Assembly: GCF_029335315.1 (NCBI RefSeq)
Contig: NZ_JARJLT010000216.1
Span: forward strand, 1 to 40,635
Length of the DNA: 40,635 bases
Direction: 5' to 3'
Source: Pseudomonas citronellolis
GTDB lineage: Bacteria > Pseudomonadota > Gammaproteobacteria > Pseudomonadales > Pseudomonadaceae
In this document: positions 24,530-36,111 of the stretch, one piece after another
Layout: each line of letters starts with the position of its first letter
Position numbering within the stretch: the first letter of the stretch is position 1
The notes under the pieces: generated by a model
Databases searched by the model: none
What the model was told of the DNA's origin: nothing
What the model saw: only the letters and a program-made list of their open reading frames with translations
Made by a program: the position numbers and the translations under genes

Positions 24530-25718
24530 CGGCGAAGTCCTCCTCGGTGAATTCGAATTCTTCGCTGCCCACCGTGGTGCGCCGCTCCCATTCGATGCGC
24601 AGGAGCATGCCCAGGGAGCCGCAGCAGATGACCAGCGACGAGCCACCGTAGCTGAGGAACGGCAGGGTCAGGCCCTTGGTCGGCAACAGGCCGACGTTCA
24701 CGCCGACGTTGATGAGGAACTGGCCGATCCACAGGAAGGCCAGGCCGTAGGCCACGTAGGCGGAGAAATACTGCTTGGCCTGCTCGGCCCAGATGCCGAT
24801 GTAGAGCGCGCGCAGACCAACGAAGACGAACAGGCAGACGGTGGCCAGGGCGCCGACGATGCCCAGCTCCTCGGCCAGCACGGCGAATACGAAGTCGGTG
24901 TGTGCCTCGGGCAGGTAGAACTGCTTCTGGATGCTATTGCCCAGGCCCATGCCCATCCAGCCGCCACGGCCGAAGGCGATCAGCGCCTGGCTGAGCTGGT
25001 AGCCGGCGCCGAACTGGTCGGCCCAGGGGTCGCTGAAGTTGGTCAGGCGCGCCATCCGGTAGGGCTGGGTCCAGATCAGCAGCGCCACCGCGCCCACCGC
25101 CAGGGCCACCATCAGGCCGAAGCGGAACAGGCCGACGCCGCCCAGGAACAGCATGGCCGCCGCGGCGCCCATCATCACCACGGTGGCGCCGAAGTCCGGC
25201 TCGCGCAGCAGCAGGCCGGCGAAGGGCAGCAGCACGGCGAACGGCTTGAAGAAGCCCAGCCAGCTTTCGCGCACCTCGTGCTGGCGTCGCACCAGGTAGC
25301 CCGCCATGAACACCACCACGAAGACCTTGGCGATCTCCGAGGGCTGGATGTTGAACAGGCCGAAACCGATCCAGCGCATGGAACCGTTGACCTCGCGGCC
25401 GACGCCGGGAGTGATCACCGCCACCAGCAGCACGAAGGCCACGCCGAGCAGCTTCCAGCTGTGGCGCTGCCAGGTCTCCATCGGCGTCATCATGGTCACG
25501 CCGCAGGCGACGAAGCCGATGGCCAGGTAGATCAGGTGGCGCACCGAGAAGTACAGCGGGTTGCCGGACTGCGCCGCCGCCACTTCCGAAGACGCCGAGG
25601 TCACCATCACCAGACCCAGGCCGAGCAGCGCCAGGCAACCGGCGAGCAGCGGGAAGTCCAGATCGATGCCGTTGCGGCTGATCAGCGGGGACGGATAGGG
25701 GCGCAGGAAGGAGAACAT
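24519..25718 (-). CDS. ftsW: Septal peptidoglycan polymerase FtsW (SEDS family)
   Basis: The 399-residue polytopic inner-membrane protein has about ten membrane segments. SEDS features are GLVMVTSASSEVAA near the first segment, the long extracellular loop, RWIGFGLFNIQPSEIAKVFVVVFMAGYL (Glu-Lys region), LLLREPDFGATVVM (with the catalytic Asp of the family), and the C-terminal GLLPTKGLTLPFLSYGGSS. FtsW polymerises glycan strands from lipid II together with FtsI. The ATG at 25718 shares one base with the murD stop (TGATG). The frame is open far upstream inside murD, but that Arg/Gly-rich extension is an antiparallel-frame artefact. Confidence 0.97.
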   Translation of the reverse strand: MFSFLRPYPSPLISRNGIDLDFPLLAGCLALLGLGLVMVTSASSEVAAAQSGNPLYFSVRHLIYLAIGFVACGVTMMTPMETWQRHSWKLLGVAFVLLVAVITPGVGREVNGSMRWIGFGLFNIQPSEIAKVFVVVFMAGYLVRRQHEVRESWLGFFKPFAVLLPFAGLLLREPDFGATVVMMGAAAAMLFLGGVGLFRFGLMVALAVGAVALLIWTQPYRMARLTNFSDPWADQFGAGYQLSQALIAFGRGGWMGMGLGNSIQKQFYLPEAHTDFVFAVLAEELGIVGALATVCLFVFVGLRALYIGIWAEQAKQYFSAYVAYGLAFLWIGQFLINVGVNVGLLPTKGLTLPFLSYGGSSLVICCGSLGMLLRIEWERRTTVGSEEFEFTEEDFADER

Positions 25719-27064
25719 CAGGCGAGTTCCCCCACGGCCTTGGCGAAGAGGCGGCCGCGCTCTTCGAAGTTCTTGAACATGTCCAGGCTGGCGCAGGCCG
25801 GCGACAGCAGCACGGCGTCGCCCGCCTCGGCCAGCTCGGCGGCCTGGCGCACCGCGTCTTCCAGGGTTTTCACGCGGACCTGCGGCACGCCGTCGCCGAG
25901 GGCGGCACCTACCAGCTCGGCGTCGCGGCCGAGCAGCACCACGGCGCGGCAGAACTTCGCCACCGGCTCGCGCAGGGCGCTGAAGTCCGCGCCCTTGCCA
26001 TCGCCGCCGGCGAGCAGCACCAGCTTGCCATCGATATCGGCGCCCAGGCCCTCGATGGCGGCCAGCGCGGCGCCGACGTTGGTGGCCTTGGAATCGTCGT
26101 AGTAGCTCACCCCGGCGCGCTCGCCGACCCACTGGCAACGGTGGGCCAGGCCAGCGAATTCACGCAGGGTCCGCAGCATCGGCTCGAACGGCAGGCCGAC
26201 GGCGTGGCCCAGGGCCAGGGCGGCCAGGGCGTTGGATTGGTTGTGCGCGCCACGGATCTTCAGCTCGCGCGCCGGCATCAGCGCCTCGAACTGGAAGGCC
26301 AGCCACTTCTCACCGCCCTCCTCGACCAGGCCGAATGCCTTGAAGTCGGGCTTGTTGGTGCCGAAGGTCCAGCACGGCACGTTATCGGCGATCAACGGAC
26401 GGCTCAGGGCGTCGGCGCGGTTCACCACCACCTGGCGGGCGCCGCGGAAGATGCGGTGCTTGGCCAGGTGATAGTCGGCCATGCCGTCGTAGCGGTCCAT
26501 GTGGTCTTCGCTGACGTTCAGGCAGGTGGCGACTTCGGCGCCCAGGCGCTCGCAGGTCTCCAACTGGAAGCTCGACAGCTCCAGTACGTACAGCTCGACA
26601 TCATCGGCCAGCAGGTCCAGCGCCGGGGTGCCGAGGTTGCCGCCGACGGCGACGCGCTTGCCGGCCGCCACCGCCATGTCGCCGACCAGGGTGGTCACGG
26701 TGCTCTTGGCGTTGGAGCCGGTGATGGCGACGATCGGCGCCTTGGCGTGGCGGGCGAACAGGTCGACGTCACCGGACAGGCGCACGCCACGGGCGGCGGC
26801 CTCGATCAGCGCCGGAACCCGCAGCGACAAGCCGGGGCTGACGTACAGCTCGCTGGCGCGGCAGAGGAACTCGGCGTCGAGCTCGCCGCAACGCACTTCC
26901 ACGCTCGGGTACTCGGCGCGCAGGGTGGCCAGCTCCGGCGGATTCGCGCGGGTGTCGGCGACGGCGAAAGGCACGCCCTGGCGCGCCAGGAAGCGCACCA
27001 GCGACATGCCGCTCTTGCCGAGGCCGACAACGATGCGGAAATTGTCCGAAGCGATCAGGCTCAT
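25718..27064 (-). CDS. murD: UDP-N-acetylmuramoyl-L-alanine--D-glutamate ligase
   Basis: The 448-residue Mur ligase has the N-terminal Rossmann motif VVGLGKSGMSLVRFLARQG (12-30), the ATP loop TGSNAKSTVTTL (115-126), the NVSEDHMDRYDGM motif and the C-terminal YYDDSKATNVGAALAAIEG and LLAGGDGKGADF blocks. It adds D-Glu to UDP-MurNAc-L-Ala. Note SNAKST where many MurD have TNGKST; this variant is known in Pseudomonas and the key Lys and Ser/Thr are kept. It starts 13 bp after mraY. Confidence 0.97.
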   Translation of the reverse strand: MSLIASDNFRIVVGLGKSGMSLVRFLARQGVPFAVADTRANPPELATLRAEYPSVEVRCGELDAEFLCRASELYVSPGLSLRVPALIEAAARGVRLSGDVDLFARHAKAPIVAITGSNAKSTVTTLVGDMAVAAGKRVAVGGNLGTPALDLLADDVELYVLELSSFQLETCERLGAEVATCLNVSEDHMDRYDGMADYHLAKHRIFRGARQVVVNRADALSRPLIADNVPCWTFGTNKPDFKAFGLVEEGGEKWLAFQFEALMPARELKIRGAHNQSNALAALALGHAVGLPFEPMLRTLREFAGLAHRCQWVGERAGVSYYDDSKATNVGAALAAIEGLGADIDGKLVLLAGGDGKGADFSALREPVAKFCRAVVLLGRDAELVGAALGDGVPQVRVKTLEDAVRQAAELAEAGDAVLLSPACASLDMFKNFEERGRLFAKAVGELA

Positions 27065-27077
27065 GCTCGCTCTGCCC

Positions 27078-28160
27078 TCAACGCAGTTTCAACGTGGCCA
27101 GGCCGATCAGCACGAGAATCACCGTGATGATCCAGAAGCGCACGATCACGCGCGGCTCCGGCCAGCCTTTGAGTTCGAAGTGGTGGTGGATGGGCGCCAT
27201 GCGGAACACCCGTTTTCCGGTCAGCTTGAAGGAGGCGACCTGGATGACCACCGACAGGGTCTCCATGACGAACACCCCGCCCATGATGAACAGCACGATT
27301 TCCTGGCGGACGATCACCGCGATGGTGCCCAGCGCGGCGCCCAGGGCCAGCGCGCCGACGTCACCCATGAAAACCTGCGCCGGGTAGGTGTTGAACCACA
27401 GGAAGCCCAGCCCCGCGCCGACGATGGCCGCGCAGAAGATGATCAGCTCGCCGGCCCCCGGAACGCTGGGGATCAGCAGGTATTCGGCGAATTTGATGTT
27501 GCCCGACAGGTAGCAGAAGATGCCCAGGGCGCCGCCGACCATCACCGTCGGCATGATCGCCAGGCCGTCGAGGCCGTCGGTCAGGTTCACCGCGTTGCTC
27601 GAACCGACGATGACGAAGTAGGTCAGCACCACGAAGCCGATGCCCAGCGGGATCTCGACGTTCTTCAGCATCGGCACGATCAGAGTGGTTTCCACCGGAG
27701 TCTCGGCGGTCAGGAACAGGAAGATTGCCGCGCCCAGGCCGAACACCGACTGCCAGAAATACTTCCAGCGGCTCGGCAGGCCGCGGGAGTTCTTCTCGAT
27801 CACCTTGCGGTAGTCATCGACCCAGCCGACGGCGCCGAACAGCAGGGTCACGGCCAGCACAACCCAGACGTAGCGGTTCGACCAGTCAGCCCAGAGCAGG
27901 GTGCTGATGGCGATGGCGGTGAGAATCAGGGCGCCGCCCATGGTCGGGGTGCCCTTCTTCGACAGGTGCGACTGCGGGCCGTCGTTGCGCACGGCCTGAC
28001 CGATCTGGCGGATCTGCAGGGTGCGGATCATCCACGGGCCCAGCCACAGCGACAGGGCGAGCGCGGTCAGCACGCTGAGGATGCCGCGCAGGGTCAGGTA
28101 CTGGAAGACGCCGAAGCCCTTGTAGAACTGTTGCAGGTACTCGGCGAGCAGCAGCAGCAT
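27078..28160 (-). CDS. mraY: Phospho-MurNAc-pentapeptide transferase MraY
   Basis: The 360-residue inner-membrane enzyme has about ten membrane segments. It shows KKGTPTMGG (68-76), the metal and active-site Asp residues in VGWVDDYRK (D115/D116) and [10 protein letters not shown] (192-201), [11 protein letters not shown], and the PIHHHFE loop near the C-terminus. It transfers phospho-MurNAc-pentapeptide to undecaprenyl phosphate, making lipid I. The ATG at 28160 shares one base with the murF stop (TAATG). A 9-codon extension to 28187 lies inside murF and is rejected. Confidence 0.97.
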   Translation of the reverse strand: MLLLLAEYLQQFYKGFGVFQYLTLRGILSVLTALALSLWLGPWMIRTLQIRQIGQAVRNDGPQSHLSKKGTPTMGGALILTAIAISTLLWADWSNRYVWVVLAVTLLFGAVGWVDDYRKVIEKNSRGLPSRWKYFWQSVFGLGAAIFLFLTAETPVETTLIVPMLKNVEIPLGIGFVVLTYFVIVGSSNAVNLTDGLDGLAIMPTVMVGGALGIFCYLSGNIKFAEYLLIPSVPGAGELIIFCAAIVGAGLGFLWFNTYPAQVFMGDVGALALGAALGTIAVIVRQEIVLFIMGGVFVMETLSVVIQVASFKLTGKRVFRMAPIHHHFELKGWPEPRVIVRFWIITVILVLIGLATLKLR

Positions 28161-29524
28161 TAATGTTTCTCCTCGGTGGAAGCGCACAGCGCCGCGACGA
28201 CCTTGTCCATCGCCGCGCTGCGGGAACCCTTGATCAGAATGGTGGTAGTCGATGGTTCGCCGGCCAGGGCCTGGATCAGCCCGGCCTGGTCGGCGAAGTG
28301 CCGGCCCGCGGCGCCGAACGCCTCGACGGCGTTGCGCATCAGCGGACCGACGGCATAGAGCGCGGCGACCTTGCCCACGGCGTAGGCGCCCACCTCACGG
28401 TGCGCGGCCTCGGCCCAGGCGCCCAGTTCACCCATGTCCCCGAGGACCAGGACGGTCCGGCCGGAAAAGCCGGCGAGTATATCAATGGCCGCGCAGATTG
28501 ACGCCGGATTGGCGTTGTAGCTGTCGTCGATCACCCGCATGCCGTTGCTCGCCAACTGGGCTACCGCGCGCCCCTTGACCGGCTGCAGTTGTTCCAGGCC
28601 CTGGACGATCCCGACCAGCGGCACGCCGAGGGCGTGGGCGGCGGCGGCGGCGGCCAGGGCGTTGGCGACGTTGTGCTCGCCCAGCAGGTTGAGCTGGATG
28701 CGGGCTTCGCCGGCCAGCCCTTGCAGGCTGAAGCCGACGCAGCCACGGGCGTCGCGCTGCAGATCGGCGGCGCGGAAGTCGGCGCCGCCGTCGCGCAGGG
28801 CGAAGCTCAGCACGCGGCGGCCGGCGGCGCGGGTTTTCCAGGTGTCGAAGGCGCGGTCGTCGAGATTGAGCACGGCGGTGCCGTCGGCATCCAGGCCCTC
28901 GAGGATTTCGCCCTTGGCCAGGACGATCTTGTCCTGGCCGCCGAACTCGCCAACGTGGGCGGTGCCGGCGTTGGTAATGATGGCCACCTGCGGCCGGGTC
29001 AGGCCGACGGTGTAGGCGATCTCGCCGACCCGCGAGGCGCCCAGTTCGATCACCGCGCTGCGGTGCTGCGCGCCGATCTGCAGCAGAGTCAGGGGCGCGC
29101 CCAGGTCGTTGTTCAGGTTGCCACGGGTGGCCAGGACTTCGCCCTGGGTCCGCAGGATGCTGGCGAGCATTTCCTTGACCGTGGTCTTGCCGCTGGAACC
29201 GGTCACCGCCGCCACCTTGCCGGTGAAGGCCGCGCGGTTCAGCGCACCCAGGCGGCCCAGGGCCTCGCGGGTGTCGGCCACCAGCAGCTGGGCCAGCGGC
29301 GCGCCTGCGACTTCGCGTTGCACCAGGGCGGCGACGGCGCCCTTGGCGGCGACATCGGCCAGGTAGTCGTGACCGTCGAAGCGCGGCCCGCTCAGGGCGA
29401 CGAACAACTGGCCGGCCTCGATGGCGCGGCTGTCGGTGCTCACCGCGTCGAACCCGACATCGGCACCCAGCACGCGGCCTTCCAGGGCCCCGGCGACTTC
29501 ACTGAGCAGCAGCGGCTTAAGCAT
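28160..29524 (-). CDS. murF: UDP-N-acetylmuramoyl-tripeptide--D-alanyl-D-alanine ligase
   Basis: The 454-residue Mur ligase has an N-terminal substrate domain ([17 protein letters not shown], 28-44), the ATP loop [13 protein letters not shown] (108-120), the central [24 protein letters not shown] region and the C-terminal [15 protein letters not shown] block typical of MurF. It joins D-Ala-D-Ala (made by Ddl) to the UDP-MurNAc-tripeptide to complete the pentapeptide. It overlaps the murE end by 8 bp (29517-29524) and the mraY start by 1. Confidence 0.97.
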   Translation of the reverse strand: MLKPLLLSEVAGALEGRVLGADVGFDAVSTDSRAIEAGQLFVALSGPRFDGHDYLADVAAKGAVAALVQREVAGAPLAQLLVADTREALGRLGALNRAAFTGKVAAVTGSSGKTTVKEMLASILRTQGEVLATRGNLNNDLGAPLTLLQIGAQHRSAVIELGASRVGEIAYTVGLTRPQVAIITNAGTAHVGEFGGQDKIVLAKGEILEGLDADGTAVLNLDDRAFDTWKTRAAGRRVLSFALRDGGADFRAADLQRDARGCVGFSLQGLAGEARIQLNLLGEHNVANALAAAAAAHALGVPLVGIVQGLEQLQPVKGRAVAQLASNGMRVIDDSYNANPASICAAIDILAGFSGRTVLVLGDMGELGAWAEAAHREVGAYAVGKVAALYAVGPLMRNAVEAFGAAGRHFADQAGLIQALAGEPSTTTILIKGSRSAAMDKVVAALCASTEEKH

Positions 29525-30982
29525 CTTTCTTCACCTCCCAGGCAGCCAGCGCCTTGGCGGCTTCTTGCAGATCGGAGAACGGATGGCGGACGCCGGCGAT
29601 CTCCTGGTAATCCTCGTGGCCCTTGCCGGCCAGCAGCACCACGTCGTCGACGCCGGCACCGGCGATCAGCTCGGCGATGGCCGCGCCGCGGCCGGAAACG
29701 AAACGCACGTCCTGCGGGTTGGCGAAACCGGCGCGGATGTCTTCGATGATCCGCGCGCTGTCTTCGCTACGCGGGTTGTCGTCGGTCACCAGCACGCCGT
29801 CGGCGTGCTGCTCGGCCACCTGGGCCATGATCGGGCGCTTGCCGCGGTCGCGGTCGCCGCCACAGCCGAACAGGCACAGCAGCCGGCCGTGGACGTGCGG
29901 GCGCAAAGCCAGCAGGACCTTCTCCAGGGCGTCCGGAGTGTGCGCGTAATCGACCACCACCAGTGGCTTGTCGCCGCCGCCCAGGCGCTGCACGCGGCCC
30001 ACCGGGCCTTCGAGTTGCGGCAACACCTTGAGGATGTCGCCCAGCGGGTAGTCCAGCCCGAGCAAGCCACCGACCACCGCCAGCAGGTTGCTCAGGTTGA
30101 AGCGGCCGAGCAGCGAGCTGCGCAGCACGCCTTCGCCCTTGGGGGTGACCAGCAGGGCTTCGACGCCGGCGTCGCTGAAACGCGCTTCGCGGCAATGGAT
30201 GAAGGCGCTGGGGTCTTCCAGGCTGTAGCCCATCAGCCGCGATTCGTGGGTTTCGGCGGCCAACTGGCGGCCAAAGGCGTCGTCCAGGTTGATCACCCGG
30301 CACTTCAGGTTCGGCCAGGCGAACAGGCGGGCCTTGGCGGCGCCGTAGGCCTCCATGGTGCCGTGGTAGTCGAGGTGGTCGCGGGACAGGTTGGTGAACA
30401 CCGCGACATCGAATTCGAGGGCGGCCACGCGACCCTGCTCCAAGCCATGGGAAGAGACTTCCATGGCCACGGCGCGGGCGCCGGCCTGCTTCAGGCGCGC
30501 CAGGGTACCCTGCAGGGCCAGGGCGTCCGGGGTGGTGTGCTTGCCGCTTTCCAGGGCGCCGTGGAAACCGCAGCCCAGGGTGCCGACGATGCCGCAGCGC
30601 TCGCCGAGCAGGTCCAGGGCCTGGGCCAGCAGCTGGCTAACGCTGGTCTTGCCGTTGGTGCCGGTCACGCCGATCAGTTCGATGCCACGGCTGGGCTCGC
30701 CATAGAAGCGCCCGGCGATGGCCGACAGCTGGCCGGCCAGGCCGCGAATGGCGACCAGCGGCGTATCGCCGGCGGGAGCCACGCTGGCGCCCTCGGCTTC
30801 GTAGGCCACGGCGGCGGCGCCCCGCGCGACGGCGTCGGCGATGTGCGCACGACCGTCATGCAAGGCGCCGGGGATGGCCAGGAACAGGTCGCCGGGCTTG
30901 ACCGCGCGGCTGTCCAGGGTCAGCTCGCGGATCAGCACGCCGGTTTCGGCCTGCGGCAGCAGTTGGTTCAGGCTCATCGGCA

Positions 30983-30983
<1 letters not shown>
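29517..30983 (-). CDS. murE: UDP-MurNAc-L-Ala-D-Glu:meso-diaminopimelate ligase
   Basis: The 488-residue Mur ligase has the N-terminal LTLDSRAVKPGDLFLAIPG block (21-39), the ATP loop VTGTNGKTSVSQLL (106-119), SSHGLEQGR and NLSRDHLDYHG. The DDNPRSED motif (401-408) has the Asn-Pro-Arg triad diagnostic of enzymes that add meso-diaminopimelate rather than L-lysine. The start at 30983 shares one base with the ftsI stop (TGATG); a second ATG two codons on (30977) is possible. It acts between MurD and MurF. Confidence 0.97.
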
Positions 30984-33964
<2,981 letters not shown>

Positions 33965-33968
<4 letters not shown>

Positions 33969-34420
33969 AAAATAAGGTCGCGTAGTTCATCCGGCAGTCC
34001 GCCGGGTTGCTTGATGGCGGCCAGGTCAGCCTCGGCCACCGCATTCCACTTGTCTTCGTCCCACAGCTGGAACTTGTTCAGCTGGCCAACGAGCATCGCC
34101 CGCTTGTCCAGCCCGGCGTACTCGCGCAAGCGCGGCGGCACCAGGAAACGGCCACTGCCGTCGAGCTCCAGATCCACCGCGTTGCCGATCAGCAGGCGCT
34201 GCAGACGCCGCGTCTCTTCACGCAGCGAGGGCAGTTCGCGCAGCTTGGTTTCAATGAGTTCCCATTCGGGCAAGGGGTAGACGGTCAGGCAGGGATCGAC
34301 GGCATCGATGGTGACGATGAGCTGGCCATTGCAACGCGAAACGAGCTCGTCACGATACCGACTCGGCATCGCGAGGCGCCCTTTGGCGTCGAGACTGATG
34401 GCGTTAGCTCCGCGAAACAC
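33965..34420 (-). CDS. mraZ: Transcriptional regulator MraZ
   Basis: The 151-residue protein has two AbrB/SpoVT-like swapped-hairpin DNA-binding domains: the first in [22 protein letters not shown] (residues 5-26, DAKGR box), the second in [22 protein letters not shown] (about 75-96, DGSGR box). MraZ forms ring-shaped oligomers and regulates the dcw operon from repeats upstream of its own gene. Four such repeats are present at 34451-34490. The start codon is GTG at 34420 with GGGGGGAAA about 8-16 nt upstream. It is the first gene of the cluster. Confidence 0.97.
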
Positions 34421-34450
34421 GTCTGCGTTTCCCCCCGTGGTTGGCTATCC

Positions 34451-34490
34451 GTGCCAGTTGATCCCACTTTTACCCACTTCGTACCACTTG
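34451..34490 (-). promoter_or_regulatory. Four MraZ-box repeats in the dcw leader
   Basis: On the minus strand four 10-bp units read CAAGTGGTAC, GAAGTGGGTA, AAAGTGGGAT and CAACTGGCAC (34490 down to 34451). The two middle units carry the full GTGGG core; the outer two are degenerate (GTGGT, CTGGC). Exact 10-bp spacing puts all cores on one face of the helix. The repeats begin six bases after the -10 box, so bound MraZ would cover the transcription start. Confidence 0.85.
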
Positions 34491-34495
34491 CGCAC

Positions 34496-34525
34496 ACTAT
34501 AGAAATGCGCACTCCCCACCGTCAA
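34496..34525 (-). promoter_or_regulatory. Sigma70 promoter of the dcw cluster (Pmra)
   Basis: TTGACG (34525-34520), an 18-bp spacer and TATAGT (34501-34496) on the minus strand. The start of transcription is expected near 34489, giving an mraZ leader of about 70 nt that includes the MraZ boxes. Confidence 0.85.
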
Positions 34526-34617
34526 GGCGAGGCCAGAGGGAAAAATCCTTACAGGACCGAGATTTAGCGAGCTTTCAGGAGGGATTTCAGGGTTTTTGAC
34601 ACTGTCTGAGAAAGCAA

Positions 34618-34648
34618 AAAGCCCAGTGTTTTCAAAACACTGGGCTTT
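34618..34648 (-). terminator. Rho-independent terminator of rnpB
   Basis: On the minus strand AAAGCCCAGTGTTTT and AAAACACTGGGCTTT are perfect inverted arms around one central base (the real loop will be larger), followed by further T residues. It separates rnpB from the dcw promoter. The flanking T and A runs could also allow function in the opposite direction. Confidence 0.9.
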
Positions 34649-34676
34649 CTTACTTAAAGCAGTTTCTTAAGATTTA

Positions 34677-34720
34677 CACTTCATCCATCGCGCGACAAAT
34701 GGTCGTTGTGGGATGAAGTG
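34677..34720 (-). other. Hairpin in the rnpB 3' trailer
   Basis: CACTTCATCC (34677-34686) and GGATGAAGTG (34711-34720) are perfect 10-bp inverted copies. Inside the 24-nt loop CGAC and GTCG can pair. It lies between the expected mature 3' end of RNase P RNA (about 34733) and the terminator at 34618-34648, so it would be part of the precursor removed on processing. Confidence 0.55.
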
Positions 34721-34732
34721 GGGAATTTGAGG

Positions 34733-35080
34733 AGAGTCGATCTGTAAGCCGGGTTCTGTCGAGGACAGCCATTCCTCTGGGACGTCCATCACTGAACGCC
34801 TCAAGCGACCTACCCGAATCCAGCGCGGGCCACGCAACGGATTCCTATTTGGTCTTGCTCCGAGTGGGGTTTACCTAGCCACGAACTGTTGCCAGCCGTG
34901 CGGTGCGCTCTTACCGCACCTTTTCACCCTTACCGGCGCTATTGCGCTTAGGCGGTTATTTTCTGTGGCACTTTCCGTAGGCTCGCGCCTCCCAGGCGTT
35001 ACCTGGCACTCTGCCCTATGGAGCCCGGACTTTCCTCCCCCATGTGGAAACCACACAGCAGCGACTGTCCAATCGACTCT
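34733..35080 (-). ncRNA. rnpB: RNase P RNA (bacterial class A)
   Basis: About 348 nt on the minus strand. The ends form helix P1: AGAGTCGAT at the 5' end (about 35080-35072) pairs with ATCGACTCT at the 3' end (34741-34733). The universal CR-I block GAGGAAAGTCCGGGCTCC lies near the 5' end (about 35038-35021), and the distal P4 strand with ACAGAACCCGGCTTACAG near the 3' end (about 34763-34746). GGTAAGGGTGAAAAGGTGCG and CCCGGCTTACAG match the class A core. It is the catalytic RNA that trims tRNA 5' leaders with the RnpA protein. Mature ends are estimated from P1 pairing and may be off by several bases. Confidence 0.96.
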
Positions 35081-35089
35081 CCGCCGCCA

Positions 35090-35118
35090 AGGGTAGCGAC
35101 AGCGGCAGCCAGCCGCAA
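35090..35118 (-). promoter_or_regulatory. Promoter of rnpB
   Basis: TTGCGG (35118-35113), a 17-bp spacer and TACCCT (35095-35090) on the minus strand, 9 bp before the expected 5' end of rnpB. The G/C-rich stretch between -10 and start is typical of stable-RNA promoters. Confidence 0.65.
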
Positions 35119-35146
35119 GGGCAATCCGCCAGCGCGCACCCCGACC

Positions 35147-35989
35147 TCAGTCGGCCTTGCGCTCCAGCGCCGCCTGGTACAGCAGGTTCTTGCGCACGCC
35201 GGTGATCTCCGCCGCCAGCGCCGCGGCGCGCTTGACCGGCAACTCCGCCAGCAGCAGATCGAGCACCCGCAGTGATTCGGAATCGATGCCCTCCTCCTCC
35301 GGCGCCTCCCAGCCGGCCAGCAGCAGAACGCACTCGCCGCGCTGCTGATTGGCGTCGGCCGCGACCCAGTCGCGCAACTCGCCCACCGGCAGCCCCTTGA
35401 GGGTCTCGAAGGTCTTGGTCAGCTCGCGAGCCAGCACCGCCTGACGTGCCTCGCCGAACACCTCGGCCATGTCCTGCAGGCATTCCAGCAGGCGATGCGG
35501 CGCTTCATAGAAGATCAGCGTGCGCGGTTCTTCGCGCAGCGCTTCCAGGCGCGACTTGCGCCCGGCGGTCTTGGCCGGCAGGAAGCCCTCGAAGACGAAG
35601 CGGTCGGACGCGAGCCCCGCCGCCGAAAGCCCGGCGATCAACGCGCAGGCGCCGGGCACGGGCACCACCCGCACACCCGCCGCGCGCGCCTGGCGCACCA
35701 GGTGGTAGCCGGGGTCGGAGATCAGCGGCGTGCCGGCGTCGGACACCAGGGCCACATCGTCGCCCGCCAGCAGGCGGGTGATGAAGCGTCCACCCTGGTC
35801 GCGCTCGTTGTGCTCGTGGCAGGCCGCCAGCGGCGTCTCGATGCCGAAATGCTGCAGCAGGCGCAGCGAGTGCCGGGTGTCCTCGGCGGCGATCAGCGCC
35901 ACCTCGCGCAGGGTACGCAGGGCCCGGGCGCTGATGTCGTCGAGGTTGCCGATGGGCGTGGCCACCACGTACAGGGTTCCGAGGGTCAC
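35147..35989 (-). CDS. rsmI: 16S rRNA (cytidine1402-2'-O)-methyltransferase RsmI
   Basis: The 280-residue tetrapyrrole-methylase-fold enzyme has [17 protein letters not shown] (8-24), [17 protein letters not shown] (34-50), [19 protein letters not shown] (79-97) and the [19 protein letters not shown] block (about 106-124). With RsmH it makes N4,2'-O-dimethylcytidine at position 1402 of 16S rRNA. It is divergent from lpoA, the same arrangement as yraL-yraM in E. coli, and its 3' end lies just before the rnpB promoter. Confidence 0.96.
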   Translation of the reverse strand: MTLGTLYVVATPIGNLDDISARALRTLREVALIAAEDTRHSLRLLQHFGIETPLAACHEHNERDQGGRFITRLLAGDDVALVSDAGTPLISDPGYHLVRQARAAGVRVVPVPGACALIAGLSAAGLASDRFVFEGFLPAKTAGRKSRLEALREEPRTLIFYEAPHRLLECLQDMAEVFGEARQAVLARELTKTFETLKGLPVGELRDWVAADANQQRGECVLLLAGWEAPEEEGIDSESLRVLDLLLAELPVKRAAALAAEITGVRKNLLYQAALERKAD

Positions 35990-36022
35990 TGACCACTCCT
36001 TATCGCGGGTCGGAAATACCGC

Positions 36023-36078
36023 ATTGTATCCCGTTTCCGGCGCCCGCCATCGCCTAGCCCAGCCGCCTTGGGTACAAT
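36023..36078. promoter_or_regulatory. Divergent -10 boxes between rsmI and lpoA
   Basis: TACAAT occurs on the plus strand at 36073-36078, 34 bp before the lpoA start, and on the minus strand at 36028-36023, 34 bp before the rsmI start. Neither has a good -35 at 16-18 bp, so promoters here are only tentative. Confidence 0.35.
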
Positions 36079-36111
36079 TGCCGACTCTTTGAATGCGTCA
36101 CGAGAAGCCCG

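Noticed and set aside
24530-24646. 39-residue N-terminal extension of MurG
   Set aside because: It is within ftsW coding sequence and lacks family similarity. ATG at 24529 gives the expected 357-residue enzyme.
25719-26138. N-terminal extension of FtsW by 140 residues
   Set aside because: The extension lies inside murD in another frame and is Arg/Gly-rich. The canonical FtsW start MFSFLRPY at 25718 overlaps the murD stop as usual.
26680-26720. MurD ATP loop GSNAKST in place of GTNGKST
   Set aside because: Considered as a defective P-loop, but the essential Lys and Ser/Thr remain and I recognise this as a normal Pseudomonas MurD variant.
27340-27390. MraY motif reads GDVGALALG where many homologues have GDVGSLALG
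   Set aside because: Looked like a possible active-site change, but the metal-binding Asp is kept and, as I recall, other Pseudomonas MraY have the same Ala. Not a sign of loss of function.
34451-34490. Four short direct repeats as a possible CRISPR or iteron array
   Set aside because: Unit length is 10 bp without spacers, and the sequence and location match MraZ boxes.
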